DNA of 64,000 nt from Cognatilysobacter segetis (lineage in GTDB: Bacteria; Pseudomonadota; Gammaproteobacteria; Xanthomonadales; Xanthomonadaceae): positions 36,443-100,442 of the forward strand of contig NZ_SMRQ01000002.1 of NCBI RefSeq assembly GCF_004359965.1, in the 5' to 3' direction. The position numbers and the translations under genes were made by a program. Numbering within the stretch: position 1 is the first letter of the stretch; each line of letters begins with the position of its first letter. Shown here piece by piece: positions 39,909 to 48,084 of the stretch. The notes beneath the pieces were generated by a model. The model was not told the origin of the DNA. It saw nothing but the letters and a program-made list of their open reading frames with translations, and did not search any database.

Positions 39909-39914
39909 TAGACT
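39909..39914 (+). promoter_or_regulatory. CTAG-type -10 element before purT
   Basis: TAGACT, preceded by C, ends 27 bases before the purT ATG, the same spacing as the TAGTCT element before the small gene at 8894. No -35 is evident. Confidence 0.35.
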
Positions 39915-39941
39915 GTGCGCTTCCCGCAGGACGCCGCCGCC

Positions 39942-41141
39942 ATGCCGACGATCGGAACGCCGCTCTCTCCCCGCGCCACGCGCGTGCTGCTGCTGGGCTC
40001 GGGCGAGCTGGGCAAGGAGGTCGCGATCGAGCTGCAGCGCTTCGGCTGCGAGGTGATCGCCGCGGATCGGTACGACGCGGCGCCGGCGATGCAGGTCGCG
40101 CATCGCAGCCACGTGCTCGACATGCTGGACGGCGAGGCGATCCGCCGGCTGGTCGAGCTCGAAAAGCCGCACCTGATCGTCCCGGAGATCGAGGCGATCC
40201 ACACGCAGACGCTGGTCGAACTGGAACTGCGCTACCGCGAGGACGGCACGCCGACCCGCATCGTGCCCACGGCCCGTGCCGCGTGGCTGACAATGGATCG
40301 CGAGGGCATCCGGCGGCTCGCCGCCGAGACGCTGGAGCTGCCGACCTCGCCCTACCGCTTCGTCGACACCTACGAGGAATATCGCGACGCGATCGCGGCC
40401 ATCGGCCTGCCCTGCGTGGTGAAGCCCGTGATGTCATCGTCCGGCAAGGGCCAGTCGACCGTGCGCGTGGACGGCGAGGTAGACCGCGCCTGGGACTACG
40501 CGCAGACCGGCGGCCGCGCCGGTGCCGGGCGCGTCATCGTCGAGGGTTTCGTCGAGTTCGACTACGAGATCACGCTGCTCACGGTGCGCCATGTGGGCGG
40601 CACCACGTTCTGCGCGCCGATCGGTCACCTGCAGCGCGATGGCGACTATCGCGAGAGCTGGATGCCGCAGGCCATGAGCACGCGCGCGCTCGCGGCCTCG
40701 CAGCGCATCGCCCGCGCGATCACCGACGAACTCGGCGGCTGGGGCGTGTTCGGCGTCGAGCTGTTCGTGCGCGGCGACGACGTGTGGTTCAGCGAAGTCT
40801 CGCCGCGTCCGCACGACACCGGGCTGGTCACGCTCGTCTCGCAGGACCTGAGCGAATTCGCGCTGCACGCCCGCGCGATCCTCGGCCTGCCGATCCCGGC
40901 GATCCGCGAGTACGGGCCGGCGGCGTCGTGCGCGGTGCTGGCCGAAGGCCATGGCGTGCCGGTGTTCGCCAACCTCGGCGATGCGCTGTCGCATCCGGAC
41001 ACGCACCTGCGCCTGTTCGGCAAGCCGCGCGTGGCGGGGCAGCGGCGCGTGGCCGTCACGCTCGCGCTCGGCAGCGACGTGGAGGATGCCCGCGAACGTG
41101 CGCGGCAATCCGCCGCCGCCATCGACATCGAACTCGAATGA
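39942..41141 (+). CDS. purT: Formate-dependent GAR transformylase PurT
   Basis: PurT makes formylglycinamide ribonucleotide from GAR, formate and ATP, an alternative to folate-dependent PurN in purine synthesis. The 399-residue ATP-grasp enzyme has [16 protein letters not shown] at the N-terminus, the phosphate-binding loop [10 protein letters not shown] and the metal/ATP segment [13 protein letters not shown]. The ATG at 39942 gives a family-like start; the nine codons before it in frame do not. purA also lies in this window. Confidence 0.97.
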   Translation: MPTIGTPLSPRATRVLLLGSGELGKEVAIELQRFGCEVIAADRYDAAPAMQVAHRSHVLDMLDGEAIRRLVELEKPHLIVPEIEAIHTQTLVELELRYREDGTPTRIVPTARAAWLTMDREGIRRLAAETLELPTSPYRFVDTYEEYRDAIAAIGLPCVVKPVMSSSGKGQSTVRVDGEVDRAWDYAQTGGRAGAGRVIVEGFVEFDYEITLLTVRHVGGTTFCAPIGHLQRDGDYRESWMPQAMSTRALAASQRIARAITDELGGWGVFGVELFVRGDDVWFSEVSPRPHDTGLVTLVSQDLSEFALHARAILGLPIPAIREYGPAASCAVLAEGHGVPVFANLGDALSHPDTHLRLFGKPRVAGQRRVAVTLALGSDVEDARERARQSAAAIDIELE

Positions 41142-41154
41142 GGAGCCGCACCGC

Positions 41155-41577
41155 ATGACCGAACAGACCACCGGCTACGCCGTCTACCTGTACGAGCAGG
41201 CGCAGGAAGCGCTGGGCGAAGCGATCAAGCCGTACCTGCTCGAGAGCCCGACGGGCGTGTACATCGCCTGCCAGGCGGTGGACACCGCGGGCTCATTCGT
41301 GGAGATGACGATCGTCGGCAAGGACGCGCGCGGCGACGAGGCGGAGACGGAATTGATGGTGCCGGTGGGCATGGTGCGGATGATCGTGTCCAGCCACAGC
41401 GACACCGCGTTCGGCTTCGCCGCCCGGACGCTCGAGCCCGGCCTGACCGCGCTGCCGGTGGTGGGCCCCGATGCGCCGGCGCCGCGCACGCCGTCCACTG
41501 CGACGCCGCAGTCGGGCGGCAAGAGCGGCGCGAACGCGGCGGTCGACGACAAGGCCGACGGATCGCCCGAAGGCTGA
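41155..41577 (+). CDS. Hypothetical protein downstream of purT
   Basis: A 140-residue protein starting 13 bases after purT, with GAGGAG before its ATG. The first 105 residues look folded (LYEQAQEALGEAIKPYLLES, FVEMTIVGKDARGDEAETELMV); the last 35 are a Pro/Thr/Gly-rich tail. No membrane helix. I do not recognise the family; co-transcription with purT is likely. Confidence 0.75.
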   Translation: MTEQTTGYAVYLYEQAQEALGEAIKPYLLESPTGVYIACQAVDTAGSFVEMTIVGKDARGDEAETELMVPVGMVRMIVSSHSDTAFGFAARTLEPGLTALPVVGPDAPAPRTPSTATPQSGGKSGANAAVDDKADGSPEG

Positions 41578-41595
41578 TCGTTCCGGCGCGCCGCC

Positions 41596-42825
41596 TCAGC
41601 GCGGCGCGATGTCCAGCCAGACCAGGTGGTGGTCGCTGGCATCGAGCAACTCGCTGCCCGGCTGCCCCTTCGCGGGCCAGAAGATGCCGCCGCCGCGCAC
41701 CGGCAGGTCACGCGAGGGCAGCACGTAGTCGAGCCTCAGCGTGCCCGCGTTCGGGCCGAAGTCGCCGGTATGCGTGGCGATGTCGCCCTTGCGCGGAAAG
41801 CCGTACGCGCGGGCGCGCTCCGGCCCGCCTTCGCTGGTCGGCGCGACGCCGCGGTTGACGCGGGGATGGTTCAGCACCTGCAGGATCGCGCCGGGCTCGC
41901 CGTCGCCATCGACCGGATCCGCGTTGTGGTCGCCGAGGATCACGAACGAGGCATCCGCCGCGAGGCCGCCGCACCGGCCGCGGTCGTCGCAGAGCCACGG
42001 CTTCTCGCCCGGCGTGAGGTACTCGGCCCAGAGCCGGATCTCGTCGAAGTTGCGCAGGCCGTTGCGGTTCTCCGGGCCGTCGAACACCGGCGGCGTCGGA
42101 TGCGCGGCCAGCACGTGGATCCGCCCGAGCGGCGTGCGCACCGGCACGTCCCAGTGCGATTTCGACGACAGCGGGAAATGCGCCCAGGTCTCGGCCGAAT
42201 ACCAGGGGGCGCCGCTTTCCGGATCGCGCGGCGCGCGCGCGTTCGGCAGGTTCTTCCACAGCAGATGCTGGAAGGTGCGCACGTCGGGCGTGTCGATCGG
42301 GTAGCGCGAGAGCACCAGCATGCCGTACTGGCCGGGATGCAGGCCGAAGCCCCAGGCATCGTTGCCGGCGTCGCGCCCCGCGCCGCCGACGCGGCCGTTG
42401 CGATCGAGGTCGAAGCCGCTCGGCACGCCCGTGTTCACCGGCGCGAGGAAGCGGTACGGATACGCGAGCGCGTCGCCGCCGCCGGGCTGGGCGACGCCGA
42501 GGTAGCGCTGCTGGAACAGGTCGGCCGCGCGGTGCTGCGGGTCGAAGTCGAACTCGTTGAGCAGCACGATGTCCGGGCGCACGCGCTGCAGCACCGCGGC
42601 GACCTTGCGCGCGTTGCCGTCGCCGGCTTCGAGCCGTTCGATGAGCCCACCCGCGCGGTCGTCGTTGAGCGAGGTGTTGTACGTGGCGATGCGCAGCGCC
42701 GCCACGCCGTTCGCGCGCATGTCGCGCGCCCACTGCTCGCGGTCGCCCTGCACGCGGACGCGCACGCAGGCGGCGAGCAGGATCAGCGCTGCGACGAGCA
42801 GCGCGGTGGTCAGCAGTCGGGTCAT
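41596..42825 (-). CDS. Endonuclease/exonuclease/phosphatase-family lipoprotein
   Basis: A 409-residue exported protein with a lipoprotein signal (ALILLAAC20). The EEP fold motifs are present: [19 protein letters not shown] (catalytic Glu), ILGDHNADP and the terminal [14 protein letters not shown] proteins hydrolyse phosphodiesters; an envelope-anchored member may act on extracellular nucleic acid or phospholipid, not resolvable from sequence. Its ATG overlaps the bpt TGA as ATGA. Confidence 0.88.
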   Translation of the reverse strand: MTRLLTTALLVAALILLAACVRVRVQGDREQWARDMRANGVAALRIATYNTSLNDDRAGGLIERLEAGDGNARKVAAVLQRVRPDIVLLNEFDFDPQHRAADLFQQRYLGVAQPGGGDALAYPYRFLAPVNTGVPSGFDLDRNGRVGGAGRDAGNDAWGFGLHPGQYGMLVLSRYPIDTPDVRTFQHLLWKNLPNARAPRDPESGAPWYSAETWAHFPLSSKSHWDVPVRTPLGRIHVLAAHPTPPVFDGPENRNGLRNFDEIRLWAEYLTPGEKPWLCDDRGRCGGLAADASFVILGDHNADPVDGDGEPGAILQVLNHPRVNRGVAPTSEGGPERARAYGFPRKGDIATHTGDFGPNAGTLRLDYVLPSRDLPVRGGGIFWPAKGQPGSELLDASDHHLVWLDIAPR

Positions 42826-43562
42826 GGCGTCTCGTCGGGGAAGGGCAGCCACTGGCGGCCATCGAAGGCTTCCAGCGGACGGAAGCGGCGCTTGTAGTCC
42901 ATCTTCGCGTGCCCGGCGATCCAGTAGCCGAGATAGAGATGGTCGCGGCCTTCCTGCGCCGCCCATTCGAGCTGCCGCAGGATCGCGTAGGTACCGAGGC
43001 CGCGATCGGCATGCTCGGGGTCGTAGAACGTGTAGACGGCCGACAACGCGTCGGGCGTCATGTCGGTCACCGCGACCGCGAGCAGCGTGTGGTCGGTCGC
43101 GGTGCGGAACTCGAGGAAGCGCGTCCTGCTCCAGCGGCCGACGAGGAACTGGTCGAATTCCGGGCCGCCGTGGTCGTCCATGCCGCCGCCGGCGTGGCGT
43201 GCGGCGAGGTAGCGCTGGTAAAGGGCGAGGTGTTCGTCGCCGCGCTCGGCCGGGCAGATGCGCATGACCAGGTCGCTGTTGCGGCGAAGCGCTTTGCGCT
43301 GCGCGCGGTTGGGGCTGAACGCGGCCACGGGGATGCGCACCGGCGTGCAGGCGCGGCAGGTGCCGCAGTGCGGCCGGTAGACGATGTCGCCCGAGCGGCG
43401 GAAGCCCCAGCCCAGCGCCAGCGCGTACCACTCCGGAAGGCGGGGATCGCGCGGATCGAGCACGAGGTCGCGCGCCTGCCGGTCGGGCCAGTAGCCGCAA
43501 TCGTGCAGGCCCGTGTGGAACAGGCGGAGATCGTCGCCTTCGCGCGCCGGCGGGGTACCCAT
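42822..43562 (-). CDS. bpt: Bpt leucyl/arginyl-tRNA--protein transferase
   Basis: Bpt (ATE1-like) adds leucine to N-terminal Asp or Glu, marking proteins for ClpS/ClpAP degradation. The 246 residues show [18 protein letters not shown], the cysteine motif [15 protein letters not shown] and the C-terminal GNAT-like [18 protein letters not shown], which is diagnostic. The ATG at 43562 was preferred over one 16 codons upstream because the family begins close to it. It is co-translated with the lipoprotein nuclease downstream. Confidence 0.93.
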   Translation of the reverse strand: MGTPPAREGDDLRLFHTGLHDCGYWPDRQARDLVLDPRDPRLPEWYALALGWGFRRSGDIVYRPHCGTCRACTPVRIPVAAFSPNRAQRKALRRNSDLVMRICPAERGDEHLALYQRYLAARHAGGGMDDHGGPEFDQFLVGRWSRTRFLEFRTATDHTLLAVAVTDMTPDALSAVYTFYDPEHADRGLGTYAILRQLEWAAQEGRDHLYLGYWIAGHAKMDYKRRFRPLEAFDGRQWLPFPDETP

Positions 43563-43688
43563 GCCGGCAGCATAGCGCCCGCTGCGGCTGGCCCGCGGCT
43601 GAACGCGCACGGCCCTCCGTCAACCGCCGCGCTGGCCGGGCGTTTCCACGTGCATCGGCGCACGCGCCTGACCTACCGGAGCACCTAC

Positions 43689-44456
43689 GTGAAGCAGTCC
43701 AACCTCCTGTTCCTTGCTGTCGCCTCCGTCCTGGCGGCCGGCGTCGCGATCGCCGCCCCGGCCCCCGCGCCCGTGAAGGCGCCGCATGCCAAGCTCGACG
43801 CGAACGGCGATGGCGTCATCGACCGCGCCGAAGCGGCCGCGCGTCCGCACCTGGCGCAGCGGTTCGACCAGCTCGACAAAAACCGCGACGGTCGCATCGA
43901 CAAGACCGAACGCCCGCAGCGCGGCATGCACGGCGGTGGCTTCGCCAAGCTCGACGCGAACGGCGACGGCGCCATCGATCGCACGGAAGCAGCCAAGCAC
44001 CCCGGCTTCGCGCAGAAATTCGACCAGTTCGACAAGAACCGCGACGGCCGCATCGATGCGTCCGAGCGGCCGCAGCACCGCATGGGCGGCATGCACCACG
44101 GCGGCGGCTTCGCCAAGCTGGACGCCAACAACGATGGCGCGATCGATCGCAGCGAAGCCGCCAAGGTGCCGGGCTTCGCGCAGAAGTTCGACCAGCTCGA
44201 CAAGAATCGTGACGGCCGCCTCGACAAGAGCGAGCGCCCGCAGCACGGCGGAAAGGGCGGCCGCATGGCCCAGCTGGACACCGACCACGACGGTCGCCTG
44301 AGCCGCGCCGAGGCCGGCAGCACGCCGATGGCGCAGAAGTTCGACCAGCTCGACGCCAATCGCGACGGCTTCGTCGATCGCGACGAGGCGCGCGCCGCGT
44401 TCAAGCGCATGCGCGAGCAGCGTCCGAACGGCACGGCTTCCGGCGGCGCGGGCTGA
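43689..44456 (+). CDS. Exported calcium-binding protein with eight EF-hand loops
   Basis: A 255-residue precursor with a signal peptide (about 1-24, ending GVAIAA) and eight D-x-[NDH]-x-D-G loops, such as DANGDGVIDRAE, DKNRDGRIDKTE, DTDHDGRLSRAE and DANRDGFVDRDE. The loops alternate between two types, and the central units repeat with a period of 168 bases (56 residues) starting near 43935 and 44103, pointing to internal duplication. The product likely binds calcium in the periplasm or outside. Start is GTG with GGAG upstream. A strong terminator follows. Confidence 0.9.
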   Translation: MKQSNLLFLAVASVLAAGVAIAAPAPAPVKAPHAKLDANGDGVIDRAEAAARPHLAQRFDQLDKNRDGRIDKTERPQRGMHGGGFAKLDANGDGAIDRTEAAKHPGFAQKFDQFDKNRDGRIDASERPQHRMGGMHHGGGFAKLDANNDGAIDRSEAAKVPGFAQKFDQLDKNRDGRLDKSERPQHGGKGGRMAQLDTDHDGRLSRAEAGSTPMAQKFDQLDANRDGFVDRDEARAAFKRMREQRPNGTASGGAG

Positions 44457-44481
44457 TCAGCCGCGCAACGATCGGTGCGTG

Positions 44482-44512
44482 GGCCCGCGTCGGGGGACGC
44501 GGGCCTTTTTTT
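44482..44512 (+). terminator. Rho-independent terminator after EF-hand gene
   Basis: A ten-base inverted repeat (GGCCCGCGTC with GACGCGGGCC), four-base loop and a run of seven Ts, 25 bases after the stop. Confidence 0.92.
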
Positions 44513-44542
44513 GTGGCGCGTCCCGGAACGCGCCGCCTCCGG

Positions 44543-45403
44543 TCAGGGCGCGACCACCTTCACCGTGCGCGCCACCTGCCACTGCCCGCCGCTGCGCCGG
44601 ACATCGAGCGTTTTGTACTTCGCCCACATGCGGTGGTGGTAGGCGTTGTATTCGATCGTGCCGGCATCCGGCGACGACGGGCGGAAATGCTCCACGTCGA
44701 TCATGGTCGCCTTGCGGCCGGTCGCGCGGTGCACGCTGCCGCGATCCTCGTCGGCGATGCGCTGGCATTGCGAAGCGGGGACGGGCACGACGCCCGCAGG
44801 CGCGCGCACGGCTGCCAGCACCGCCGCCGGCGGATCGCGCCCGTCGACCGCGATGCAGGCGACCGGCGTGTCGACGCCCGCGATTTCCTTCTGCAGCACC
44901 GCCTGCGCAAGCGCGGCGGGCGTCGCCGCGACACGTCCATCGAACGGCCCGGTGGCCGGCTGCGCGACGGGCGCCTTCGGCGCCACGGCTGCGACCGGGG
45001 CCACGGCCGGCTTGCGCGCGGCATGCATGAACTCGAACGCGATGACGATCACGATGCCGATCAGCAATGCCACCTTGATGCGCGTCGCGCGCTTCTGGGC
45101 CGGCGTGCGCGCCGCATCGTCGCCGAACTCCGAGCGGACCGTGAGCTTCGCGGCGCCCGGTCGCGTCGAATCGATGAGGCCGGCCTCGCGCAGGATCTCC
45201 CGCGCTCGCGTCGCGTCCTCCGAATGCACGATCCACACGGCTGGGCGCGCGGTATCGCCGGTGTCGCGATAACTCACCGTGGTGCGGCGCGCGCCCTTGT
45301 AGGAGCGGCCGTCGGTGATGCGCACCTCGATGCCGGCCTCGCGCAGCATGTCGGCGACGCGTTCGACGTTCTCGAGGCGGGCGCTGGAGAAGACCTGCCG
45401 CAC
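44543..45403 (-). CDS. DUF2007-like membrane protein
   Basis: A 286-residue protein. The N-terminal 75 residues (MRQVFSSARLENVERVADML, then AVWIVHSEDATRAREILREA) match the DUF2007 putative signal-transducing pattern; one membrane helix follows at about 110-127, then an Ala/Pro linker and a C-terminal domain with two cysteines. It resembles Xanthomonas proteins annotated as pathogenicity-like, with no established function. GTG start at 45403, two bases after tesB ends on the same strand. Confidence 0.78.
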   Translation of the reverse strand: MRQVFSSARLENVERVADMLREAGIEVRITDGRSYKGARRTTVSYRDTGDTARPAVWIVHSEDATRAREILREAGLIDSTRPGAAKLTVRSEFGDDAARTPAQKRATRIKVALLIGIVIVIAFEFMHAARKPAVAPVAAVAPKAPVAQPATGPFDGRVAATPAALAQAVLQKEIAGVDTPVACIAVDGRDPPAAVLAAVRAPAGVVPVPASQCQRIADEDRGSVHRATGRKATMIDVEHFRPSSPDAGTIEYNAYHHRMWAKYKTLDVRRSGGQWQVARTVKVVAP

Positions 45404-45404
45404 G

Positions 45405-46304
45405 TCAGCCGACCATCGGGCCGCGCGCGGGCGCGTCGGTGAGCACGCGGATCATGCCTTCCTGCGCGGTGCTCGCCACGAGGCGGCCCTCGCGGTCGTA
45501 GATCATGCCGCGGGCGAGGCCGCGCGCGCCCTGCGCGCTGGGGCTGTCGATGGAATACAGCAGCCAGTCGTCGGCGCGGAACGGGCGGTGGAACCAGAGC
45601 GCGTGGTCGAGCGAGGCCATCTGCACGTTCGGCTGGTAGTAGCTGATGCCGTGCGGGAAGGTGGCCGTGCCCAGCAGGTGGAAGTCCGATGCATAGGTCA
45701 GCAGCGCGCGGTGCAATTCCGGCTCGTCGCCCACCTTCTCGCTGAGCCGGAACCAGACCTGCTGGTACGGCGGGCGCTTGGGCGGCTTGAGTTCGTCGCG
45801 CGGATAGACATGGCGGAACTCGAACGGCCCCTGCCGCGAGAGCCAGCGCTGCACCTTGGTCGGCAGGCGCGCCAGCACTTCGGGCGGCACCGCATGATCG
45901 TGCTCGACGTCCTCGGGCTGCGGCACCTCGGGCATCGACAGCTGGTGTTCGCTGCCGGACTCCTCGTGCTGGAACGACGCGGCCAGGAACAGGATCGGCT
46001 GGCCGTGCTGGATCGCCGTCACGCGGCGCACCGAGAAGCTCCCGCCGTCGCGCGTGCGGTCGACCATGTAGAGGATCGGTGCCTCGATGTCGCCGGCGCG
46101 CAGGAAGTAGGCGTGCAGCGAATGCGCGGCGCGCGGGTCCTTCGCCGAGTCCATAGTGTTCTGCGCAGCCGACAGCGCCTGCCCGAGCACCTGCCCGCCG
46201 AAGACGTACTTGGTGCCGATGTCGCGGCTCTGGCCGCGGAAGATGTTGTCTTCCAGCCGCTCCACCGCGAGCAGCTCGATCAGTTCGGACACCGGGGAGG
46301 TCAT
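45405..46304 (-). CDS. tesB: Acyl-CoA thioesterase II TesB
   Basis: TesB hydrolyses medium/long acyl-CoAs with a double hot-dog fold. The 299-residue length is normal, with FGGQVLGQAL in the first hot dog, the catalytic Asp in YASDFHLLGT, SLDHALWFHRPF and the Gln/Gly loop ASTAQEGMIR near the C-terminus. TATACT on the minus strand (46339-46334) ends 29 bases before the ATG and is the best -10 in the area. Confidence 0.95.
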   Translation of the reverse strand: MTSPVSELIELLAVERLEDNIFRGQSRDIGTKYVFGGQVLGQALSAAQNTMDSAKDPRAAHSLHAYFLRAGDIEAPILYMVDRTRDGGSFSVRRVTAIQHGQPILFLAASFQHEESGSEHQLSMPEVPQPEDVEHDHAVPPEVLARLPTKVQRWLSRQGPFEFRHVYPRDELKPPKRPPYQQVWFRLSEKVGDEPELHRALLTYASDFHLLGTATFPHGISYYQPNVQMASLDHALWFHRPFRADDWLLYSIDSPSAQGARGLARGMIYDREGRLVASTAQEGMIRVLTDAPARGPMVG

Positions 46305-46333
46305 GCGCGGAACGCCGTGCGGAATGGCTGCCG

Positions 46334-46339
46334 AGTATA
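46334..46339 (-). promoter_or_regulatory. -10 element TATACT before tesB
   Basis: A near-consensus -10 with no obvious -35, placed 29 bases upstream of the tesB ATG in a 58-base gap. Confidence 0.45.
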
Positions 46340-46362
46340 CCGGCCGGGTTCCGCGCGCCCGG

Positions 46363-46947
46363 TCAGGACGCGGGCGGCTCGAAGCGTTTCAGCGGCACGC
46401 GCGAGAGCACGTAGTCCCACGGGAACAGCGGGCCCGGGTCGCGCTTGCGTCGCACCTGCTTCGACGGATCGTCGCTGGCCGCCACCATCGCGGTATCGAG
46501 GTCCTCGTGCCCCGCGACGAAATGCAGGCCGGGATGCTCGGCGGCCAACCCCTGCAACAGCGCGACCAGCGTGTCGATCTGCGCCGGCGTGTAGGGCTCG
46601 TCCATCGCCTGGTGGGCGCTGTCGAACCAGCGCGGGTAGCGGCCGGTGTTGACCAGTTCGATGCCGATCGAGCGCGGGTTGTACCCGCGCGTGTGGTTGG
46701 CCACGCGCTCGATGGCGACGTACTGCGTGAGCGAGCCGTCGCGGTCGATGTAGAAGTGCCCGCTGTTGCCGGTGCCGCTGGCCTCGTACAGCACTTGCTC
46801 GCCGAATGCCCGCGATTCGGCGAGGGTGGGCACCTCGGTGCAGTGGATGACCACCAGGTCGACCTGCGACAGCGGCCGCGCCTCCAGGCGCGCCTCGTAG
46901 GGCAGGGGGTCGAGCTGGACGGCAAGCGGCGGCAGGTCGGGGAGCAT
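46363..46947 (-). CDS. N-acetylmuramoyl-L-alanine amidase, AmpD-like
   Basis: A 194-residue Amidase_2 enzyme that cuts the muramic acid-peptide bond. Zinc-site and fold motifs: VVIHCTEVP, SGHFYIDRDGSLTQYV, NPRSIGIELVN, VAGHEDLD and the AmpD-type end RKRDPGPLFPWDYV. No signal peptide is seen, which fits a cytoplasmic AmpD-like role in recycling anhydromuropeptides and, in other bacteria, in beta-lactamase control. TAGCAT (46959-46954) ends six bases before the ATG and no Shine-Dalgarno is present, suggesting a leaderless mRNA. Confidence 0.9.
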   Translation of the reverse strand: MLPDLPPLAVQLDPLPYEARLEARPLSQVDLVVIHCTEVPTLAESRAFGEQVLYEASGTGNSGHFYIDRDGSLTQYVAIERVANHTRGYNPRSIGIELVNTGRYPRWFDSAHQAMDEPYTPAQIDTLVALLQGLAAEHPGLHFVAGHEDLDTAMVAASDDPSKQVRRKRDPGPLFPWDYVLSRVPLKRFEPPAS

Positions 46948-46953
46948 GGCGCG

Positions 46954-47001
46954 ATGCTAGCGCGGGCGACGCGCCCCCGTTCACCGGATCGGTCCTAGAG
47001 T
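46954..47001. promoter_or_regulatory. Divergent -10 pair, both near leaderless starts
   Basis: TAGCAT on the minus strand (46959-46954) and TAGAGT on the plus strand (46996-47001), each preceded by C, lie six and eight bases from the amidase and MOSC start codons. Neither gene has a good ribosome-binding site in the few bases left. Confidence 0.42.
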
Positions 47002-47009
47002 CCGGCGGC

Positions 47010-47507
47010 ATGAATCGATTTCCCGACCGATCCCAGCTCGGCGCGCTGATGTCCCGGTTTCCACGCGCCGGCCGCGTCGAATGGCTCGGCGTGCGCCCTG
47101 CGCGCGATGCGCCCGTCGAACCGCGCGAGGCGATCGAGGCCGTCGAGGGCCGCGGCGTCGTGGGCGATCGCTACGCCGGACGCAGCGGCAGCCGCGGCGT
47201 CACGCTGATCCAGGCCGAGCACCTGCCGGTGATCGCCGCGCTTTCCGGCCTGGACGGGCTCGACCCAATGCAACTGCGCCGCAACGTGGTCGTCGCCGGC
47301 ATTCCGCTGATCGCGCTGAAGGGCCGGCGCTTCCGCATCGGCGAGGCGCTGTTCGAAGGCACCGGGCCCTGCGACCCGTGCTCGAAGATGGAAGCGGCGC
47401 TGGGCGAGGGCGCCTACAACGCGATGCGGGGCCATGGCGGGCTGTGCGCTCGCGTCGTGGAAGGCGGCTGGATCCGTCGCGGCGACCCGGTGGTGCACGT
47501 CGACTGA
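47010..47507 (+). CDS. MOSC-domain protein
   Basis: A 165-residue single-domain MOSC protein: GVVGDRYAG near residue 50, QLRRNVVVAGIPLIAL, and the conserved Cys segment GTGPCDPCSKMEAALG. MOSC domains bind sulphur or molybdenum-cofactor-linked groups (relatives: YiiM, MoCo sulphurase C-terminus). The cysteine in the PC-x-PC segment is the likely sulphur carrier. It is divergent from the amidase across a 62-base gap. Confidence 0.87.
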   Translation: MNRFPDRSQLGALMSRFPRAGRVEWLGVRPARDAPVEPREAIEAVEGRGVVGDRYAGRSGSRGVTLIQAEHLPVIAALSGLDGLDPMQLRRNVVVAGIPLIALKGRRFRIGEALFEGTGPCDPCSKMEAALGEGAYNAMRGHGGLCARVVEGGWIRRGDPVVHVD

Positions 47508-47562
47508 CGCGCCGTCCGCGCGAACCGGCGACAATGCCCGTCCTCCCCGGTTTGACGGCCCC

Positions 47563-48081
47563 ATGCGCGGACACTGCATCCTTTCCCACGGCTTCGAGAG
47601 CGGCCCGGACGCCACCAAGGTGACGGCGCTGGCCGATGCCGCCGAGCGATTGGGATTCAGCCATGAACGACCGGACTACACCGACCTCGACGCGATGCGC
47701 CACGTGAGCCCGCTGGGCGACGTGGCCGCGCGCGTGCAGCGCCTGCGCGAGCGCGTGCGCGCCGCCACCGCGCCGGTGGTGCTCGCGGGGTCGAGCCTGG
47801 GCGCATGGATCAGCGGCCACGTGTCGCTGCAGGCGCCGGTGCGCGGCCTGTTCCTAATGGCGCCGCCGGTGCGGTTGAATGCCGAGCACCCGCTCGAGGC
47901 AGCGCATGTCCCGACCTCGATCGTCCACGGCTGGGACGACGAGCTGATCCCCGCCGACGACGTCGTCGCCTGGGCGCACCGCCGCCGCGCGACGCTGCTG
48001 CTGGTCGACGACGGCCACCGCTTGTCCCACCACGTCGACGCGAGCGCCCATGCGTTCGCCGCGCTCCTCGAAAGGCTCTGA
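47563..48081 (+). CDS. Small alpha/beta hydrolase (YqiA-like)
   Basis: A 172-residue serine hydrolase: SHGFESGPDATK at the start, nucleophile AGSSLGAWIS, acid HGWDDELIP and His in DDGHRLSHH. Size and the SHGFxSGP start resemble small acyl hydrolases related to YqiA/YcfP-type esterases. Substrate unknown. GACAAT (47529-47534) may be a -10. rlmL follows after three bases. Confidence 0.85.
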   Translation: MRGHCILSHGFESGPDATKVTALADAAERLGFSHERPDYTDLDAMRHVSPLGDVAARVQRLRERVRAATAPVVLAGSSLGAWISGHVSLQAPVRGLFLMAPPVRLNAEHPLEAAHVPTSIVHGWDDELIPADDVVAWAHRRRATLLLVDDGHRLSHHVDASAHAFAALLERL

Positions 48082-48084
48082 CCG

